Source: Mantis religiosa
Taxonomy: Eukaryota > Arthropoda > Insecta > Mantodea > Mantidae
Length of the DNA: 64,000 nucleotides
Reading direction: 5' to 3'
Assembly: GCA_030765055.1 (NCBI GenBank)
Contig: CM060953.1
Span: forward strand, 188,837,782 to 188,901,781
Below the pieces are notes generated by a model. It was not told where the DNA came from. It saw only the letters and a list, made by a program, of their open reading frames with translations, and made no database searches. Of the stretch, positions 58,785-64,000 are shown one piece after another (the stretch's first letter is position 1; each line of letters starts with the position of its first letter). A program made the translations under genes and the position numbers.

Positions 58785-59400
58785 GAATTTGTGGGTTCGT
58801 GAAATTAAAATTCCAATTGCACAAACTTAAAATGTTCTTTATTTCCAACGAATTACAGTTGGAACAGTTGAAGAATACATAGAATTACGTAGCGCACACA
58901 ATCACAATTCACCAGTTCGTCCGTCAGAGTTCCACTCTGCACGCAGTTACGTATACTCCTCCGATGCACTTAAACAGTCTTCCAGTCCGTTCGCTCACTG
59001 GGCTCTCTTCACGGCTGCTCGCCAAGAACTGGGCTGACTCGCTAACTCCAGGCGTTATATAGGGAAGATCGCCGTTTCTGGAAGGTTCGCGGCGCGCACA
59101 ACTATCCCGTGGTTTTCAGACGTCTGGTGGGAGGGCAAAGAGACGGTACAGAGCTCGTGCTGCTCTCCTAATCATCCCTGCAGTTAGTGATACGAGACAA
59201 ATGGGTAGGCGTGATCCGAATGCTTCCCGTCTGGCTCTACTGCTGACCGGTTCTATCGAGAATCTCGATGTTGGGGTGACAATATTGTCATGGTAACGGG
59301 CATTAAAGTTTCGGCGCAAATAGATAACAGATGCGGGTAGTGTTTCACGGAAATAAAGAGCTTGCATAAGCAGTTAACGATAGCGCGGCAGGTGTTCAAA
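58785..59400 (-). mobile_element. Solo LTR, family L1
   Basis: In reverse: GGTTCGTGAAATTAAAATTC, AAAATGTTCTTTATTTCC, AATTACGTAGCGCACACAAT, CTTCCAGTCCGTTCGCTCAC, then the TATA region GCGTTATATAGGG near 59052 (TATATAA on the opposite strand). It extends beyond the two other copies, to about GCGGCAGGTGTTC. No internal domain adjoins. Confidence 0.65.
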
Positions 59401-60539
59401 AAGAGCGGGCAATTAAAGATAGCTAAGATAAGGAATTTGCCGGCACAGATATGATTTCACGTTGAAGCTGTTATTGTGTACATGGGTATATTAAGTAAAC
59501 ATGGCCATCTATAATTCAACGTAAGTAAATAACCAAGCAGGCCATATAGATGATGCAACAAATGCGTAGCTTTACTGAAATGCCAAATTGTGACGTAGAA
59601 CCAAAAAGAATTAAGTATTACGGTAACTTAGCAACCAAAACAGAAAAACCAATGATTTTAATCTTAAATTCATTCTTCTGGCTTTAACTCTCGAAGAGGG
59701 TAGACGTGTTTTTGGTGAAAGTCTTCCTGTACCTACGAGAAGTTATTGGAGTTCATCATTTATTAACGCTTAGTAAATGTTTAAAATATACATCGAAGAC
59801 GCGACGCTACGATAAATAATTTAAGTAAAACAAACCATTGCATCATTTATAAATAAAAGGAGAAAATTAATATATAGTAAAGAGCTATATACATCAGTGG
59901 AAAAAGTCACATGTGAAGAAGGAAATGATGTCGAGAAATATAAATCCAAATAAAATAAAAAGGCGTTAATTATTTTATTCCATAGTTTCCCAAAAGTTAA
60001 ATCCCTTTTGTATCGATACTACGCCTGAGAAGTGTCACATCTCATCGCTCGCCGCAGCTGACGGAGAGAGGATTTACAGAAATCTTCGAGAACTTCATCT
60101 TTACCGCTTTTAGACGAAAGGTTCATCGCTTCTACATCAAGGTAAGGTTTGGCTTCTACATGCGTCGCCACACCGAGGGACCGCGAAACTTTGGCGTGTG
60201 TGGCGTAGACCTCACGAAGGGGCGAATCCAACTTCAGATATGTCACCGCATCGTATGATATAAATCCAACTCACAAGGAGGGGAACCGCTCCAACGTTTG
60301 GAAGGTTCTAGTGATATTGTGATTGACAGAGAAAAGTTGGTTTCTGGTTTGTATCCGAAACATCTCGAATATATGAATGAGATATAAGAGATTGTGACAC
60401 ACCCGCGGAGTTGTAAAACAAGAGTTATGAGTAAGCAGAAAACAGCTGTAAAGTATTATTGATGTAACAAGAGCTGAACGCTGTTTGTTGTCATCGACCT
60501 TGGAGGATTGTGTTGTATATGTGAGATAATGTTGTTACG
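59401..60539. other. No recognisable gene
   Basis: A 75-codon minus-strand frame at 60019-60246 has no motif I know. The remainder is AT-rich. Confidence 0.4.
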
Positions 60540-60624
60540 TGAGAAGTGAGCATTGTATTTATAAGGAAATAAAGAACATTTACAATCAGATTTTTAATTC
60601 TACGAACGCACAAAGCCACAATAT
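60540..60624 (+). mobile_element. 3' end of an L1-type LTR
   Basis: GGAAATAAAGAACATTTACA, TTTTTAATTCTACGAACGCA and AAGCCACAATATT match the terminal ~65 bp of the L1 LTR in sense orientation. The upstream part (from about 60250) is too diverged to call. A mariner inserted at the TA right after it. Confidence 0.5.
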
Positions 60625-60626
60625 TA

Positions 60627-61952
60627 CGAGGCATGTTTTTTAAGTCAGTACCGTTTTGGAATAAAAAAGACGTAAATAGATATCGCAATAATTTTATTTT
60701 TACATGAAAGCCTGTACCTTAGTCTACTTTTCTACATAATTTCCGTGAATATTCTGGCACTTGACATAATGTGCCACCAGATTTTGAATACCCTCCTCTT
60801 AAAATTCTGCCGCCTGACGTGTTAACCACTGTATCACAACTGTTTTGACTTCGTTATCGTCTTGAAGACGCTGACCGCCCAGATGTTTCTTCAAGTGCAG
60901 GAACAAATGGTAGTCGCTGGGCGCCAGATCAGGGCTGTATGGAGGATGATCTAGAGTTTCCCATTGAAAAGACTTGATGAGATCGTTGGTCCGATTGGCC
61001 ACATGTGGACGGGCATTTGCAACAAAACGATACCCTTACTCAACTTGCCACGTTTTTGTTTTGGATTGTACGGCGAAGATTCTTCAATGTCTCACAAAAA
61101 GACGCTGCATTGATTGTTTCATTACGAGGCAGAAACTCCACTAGCAATACTCCTTTTCTGTCCCAAAAAAAGCTGTGCACATGATTTTCCGGACAGAAAT
61201 TATTTGCGAAACTTTACTTTTGTGAGCGATGATGAATGTCGCCATTCCATGGATTGTTGTTTCGATTCTGTTGTGACGTAGGCCACCCATGTTTCGTCAC
61301 CAGTAACAATTTGGTCTAAAAAATCTTCACCTTCATTGTGGTACCGCTCAAGGAAAGTCAATGCACTGCCTAAACGTTGGGTTTTGTGCAAATCCGTCAA
61401 CATTTTCGGAACCCAACGTGAACACAATTTCCGGTACTTCAAGTTCTCGGTCACAATGCGATACAAAACACTGCGGGAATATTGAGGAAAATAGTTGCAC
61501 AATGATGAAATTGTAAAGCGTCTGTTTTCTCTCACCTTTCCGTCCACTTTCTGCACCAAATCTTCAGTAACGACCGAAGGACGCCCACTCCGTTCTTCAC
61601 CATGCACATTTGTGTGGCCATCTTTAAATGCTCTCACCCATTTCCTTAGCATTACATCACTCATAATGTTTTGTCCGTAAACTTCACAGATCTCACGATG
61701 AATATCGATCTGTTTTATGCCTTTAGCACTAAGAAATCGTATAACAGTCCGTACTTCACAATCGGCGGGACTCACGATTGTCGGAGGCACCTTAAACACT
61801 CAGTAACAAACTTATACAATGAAGAATCAGACTGTAAAGGCGTCAGTGCGTATACAAGAGATTTAGGTAACCAGCGTGCATGCGGGGAACGCCGACCGTA
61901 GCGCTGCGGCGGCGGAGTCGCAAAACGGTACTGACTTAAAAAACATGCCTCG
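60627..61952 (-). mobile_element. Full-length mariner with perfect 32-bp terminal repeats, 1,326 bp
   Basis: The left repeat 60627-60658 (CGAGGCATGTTTTTTAAGTC then AGTACCGTTTTG) and the right repeat 61921-61952 are exact reverse complements. TA flanks both ends (60625-60626 and 61953-61954). The best-preserved mariner ends in the window, although the gene is broken. Confidence 0.95.
60724..61799 (-). pseudogene. Mariner transposase pseudogene
   Basis: The first 199 codons are open: MFKVPPTIVSPADCEVRTVI, LSAKGIKQIDIHREICEVYG, EERSGRPSVVTEDLVQKVDG (helix-turn-helix and linker), NLKYRKLCSRWVPKMLTDLH, EDFLDQIVTGDETWVAYVTT (first Asp) and SKQQSMEWRHSSS. A stop and frameshifts follow at about 61200. 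The second Asp block, normally H-D-N-A-R-P-H, reads FVANARPH with the Asp apparently lost to a small deletion. The frame then recovers: ANRTNDLIKSFQWETLDHPP, YSPDLAPSDYHLFLHLKKHL (third Asp present), a TAA replacing a likely Tyr codon after RQAAEF, and the C-terminus IHGNYVEK with TAG at 60724-60726. Confidence 0.92.
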
Positions 61953-61954
61953 TA

Positions 61955-63174
61955 TTTGACGGACTAGAAATGTAGATGAACGGAGAAACAGAAATATGAG
62001 GTCCCTCAGCAATGTGAAGGTTGGAAACGCAGTCCGTCGGCTTTCTTTATTACAAAAGCCCACCTTAGGAACACAATTTCTGAGAACAATGTGGAGTGTC
62101 AGTTTGTCGCTCTGTACTCTCTTTGATGCCAAACTCGTACCTACTCAATACAATTACATTGCAGCTTAGTAGCATTCCTAAAGTCTCGCATCGTGCGTGC
62201 TTCGGAATAAGGTATGTGAACGCTGTGGGAAAATTGCTACCAACGTTCGGTCATGCGCACTTACTAAATCGTACGATAGTTCAAACTATAAATTGAAACA
62301 AACCAATTACAGTTTAGAACTTACACACGTGATTACCACAAAATTCAAAATGTAGCGATAGAGGGGGAAATCCGAGGGATGGCGGATTCGTGATTTTGAT
62401 AGCTGAGACAGTCTCTCGGTCGGGGCGTAGTGAAGTCAAGTTATATATACAAGTGAGGTAAGAATACACCATACGTGTAAAGAACTCGGTCGTTTACGCC
62501 AAACACGCGTCTACAAACAGCGACTTTCCAGGTGGCAAGAGAGGTACCTGATTACATTCAGAATTAATCGATCATGGAACAGTCAAGGTGTTTCCTTCGC
62601 TAATCACACAGTCAGGACGTATCCCACCCCCTGGAACAGAGAAGTGAGTCCATGCAGAGCGAACCCCTAGGAAAACCCCGACCTGTCCAGTAAACCTCCC
62701 CCATCCGTAACCCTCACCCACCATCTTATGCACATTATGAGGTTTTGAGTGCTGGGAGAACTCAACCAGGTTCCTAACGGGCTAGGGTCACCTCATCTAC
62801 TAATGGAGAAATGCCAGCATTCCTCAACGTGCACTACCGCGAGTGGTGGATAGTTTCCTAAAGAGGAGTCAAACATGTACGCACAACGGCAGCATCTCTT
62901 TTTATAAAATGGATAAGTAAATCAATTAAAATTAGCTTTAAAATGTTGCGTGGTTTCATCGCGGCCTTTCTATGATAGCGGTGGACGGCAACGGGCACCG
63001 AGATCGCGGGCAGACATAACATCGCGCAGTCGGTTAGGATGATTTTGGGTCTAAAGTTATTAAGATGGATTTCAGGTAGGCTGAGCATTTTGGACCCTGC
63101 ACAAACAAAACACCAGTGAAGTGTTATCTAATTTTAGTGAAAATAACCAAGCACTATAAGTAATTGTTTGAATG
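61955..63174. other. No recognisable gene
   Basis: Short frames only (61863-62132 minus and 62858-63088 minus), without motifs. Moderately GC-rich around 62600-62830. Confidence 0.4.
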
Positions 63175-63188
63175 CTTCTAAAATAATT

Positions 63189-63404
63189 AAGTAGAGCTTC
63201 TCGGGTTACCAGCCGGGCAATGTTTATAACGTTTCTCGAGCTCTGGGTCATGTTTGCTCTATGGCCTTCTTCAGGAAGTAATGAATTCCTGAATAATGCC
63301 ATAGTAAACATAGCCGAAAGCTCGAGAAACTTTATAAATATCGCCCGGCTGGTAACCCGAGGAGCTCTACTTAATAATCTTAGCCGTGAAAGTTTCAAAT
63401 CTTA
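63189..63404. mobile_element. Hairpin retroposon-like element, possibly Penelope-related
   Basis: Inverted arms 63189-63277 and 63286-63374 (~89 bp, about 85% paired by eye) surround an 8-bp loop: AGCTTCTCGGGTTACCAGCC pairs with GGCTGGTAACCCGAGGAGCT. The element is bounded by identical 14-bp copies of CTTCTAAAATAATT (63175-63188 and 63405-63418), a retroposition-type target duplication. On the minus strand the left arm gives CTGAAGA followed by GGCC; on the plus strand the right arm gives CTGAATA ... GCCGAAAG. These resemble the CUGANGA and GAAA core of hammerhead ribozymes known from Penelope-like elements. No reverse transcriptase is present. Confidence 0.6.
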
Positions 63405-63418
63405 CTTCTAAAATAATT

Positions 63419-64000
63419 GTTTATGATTCCAAAGCTTTAAGAATTCCCAATTCAAGAAAACAGGATGTGACAGTTGCCATCTGATTTATATCTGCTATAA
63501 TTTCAAATAAAATTCACTTATTAATACTGTATGATGTTGCTTTGATGTATTTATTTTAAGAAGTCATTTTGAACTACCTACGTATGATGTCCCTCTGTTT
63601 AATCGGTTACTACTACCAAATCCGTAGTTCTTAAGGCCCCTGCTCTCTGCTGACATCACTCCTCATTATGGCCATAGTAGCCTTTCACCTGAATCCTCCT
63701 TCCCTTTCGAGGACACAGACACAAACCTTTTTATTGTTTCGAATACTAGGGCTCCACACTGTCATAGCATCATGGAATCAATACGATTGTAAAATATGCA
63801 TTTTTTTGTACTCTAAAATGTAATACTTTCTTCAGTTGCATTTTGTGTTAATGCAAAATATTGCACGCACTTCTTCATTACTGTGTAATGTGGCAGAAGA
63901 CACGCAGTAAATCAAGAACTATGGAAAAAATTCTGTGCATAATCGTCACGTTATTCTTTTGTCACCAAAAATGTCTAAAGCGTCTGGCTCCTAAATAACA
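63419..64000. other. No recognisable feature
   Basis: AT-rich to the window edge. Confidence 0.5.

Overview
This window is eukaryotic, almost certainly arthropod and most likely insect. It carries decayed mariner-type DNA transposons of several lineages, tRNA-headed SINEs in at least five families, non-LTR retrotransposon fragments, solo LTRs and long minisatellites. The profile would fit a large, repeat-rich polyneopteran genome (cockroach, termite, stick insect), but that narrower placement is inference. I recognise no intact host gene, rRNA gene or functional tRNA gene. Nearly every long reading frame is either a transposon remnant or a by-product of a simple repeat.

Layout. 1-10 kb: tail of a broken arthropod-type gene, an old mariner with a SINE inside it, a SINE whose body has expanded into a ~107-bp tandem array, a mariner whose 3' coding end has expanded into 20 copies of an 85-bp unit, then scattered SINEs and a foldback. 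10-20 kb: an LTR split by a non-LTR element, two full-length dead mariners (about 1.28 and 1.31 kb), a GGAC/GGAT microsatellite, and a tandem pair of a GC-rich interspersed repeat called RepX here. 20-24 kb: a probable ORF1 fragment and a 182-bp five-copy tandem repeat. 24.2-43.5 kb: one mariner insertion swollen to 19.3 kb by 202 copies of the same 85-bp unit, with nested higher-order repeats including a 6,630-bp tandem duplication. 45-50 kb: a second SINE-derived 108-bp array, an LTR, and a RepX copy with a ~100-bp dimeric array. 50-56 kb: an RTE-like reverse transcriptase fragment, microsatellites, a RepX copy split by a SINE, and an internally deleted mariner. 56-64 kb: a decayed LINE zinc-knuckle tail, further SINEs and LTRs, a mariner with perfect 32-bp terminal repeats, and a hairpin element with a 14-bp target duplication.

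The most striking theme is that several unrelated transposon families each carry an internal segment turned into a tandem array. The 85-bp family is the strongest case: two separate mariner copies hold the array at the same position in the transposase gene. The unit encodes the last ~28 transposase residues, its length is not divisible by three, so the reading frame rotates from unit to unit, and in the large array the count is exactly 202 x 85 bp with no net length change.
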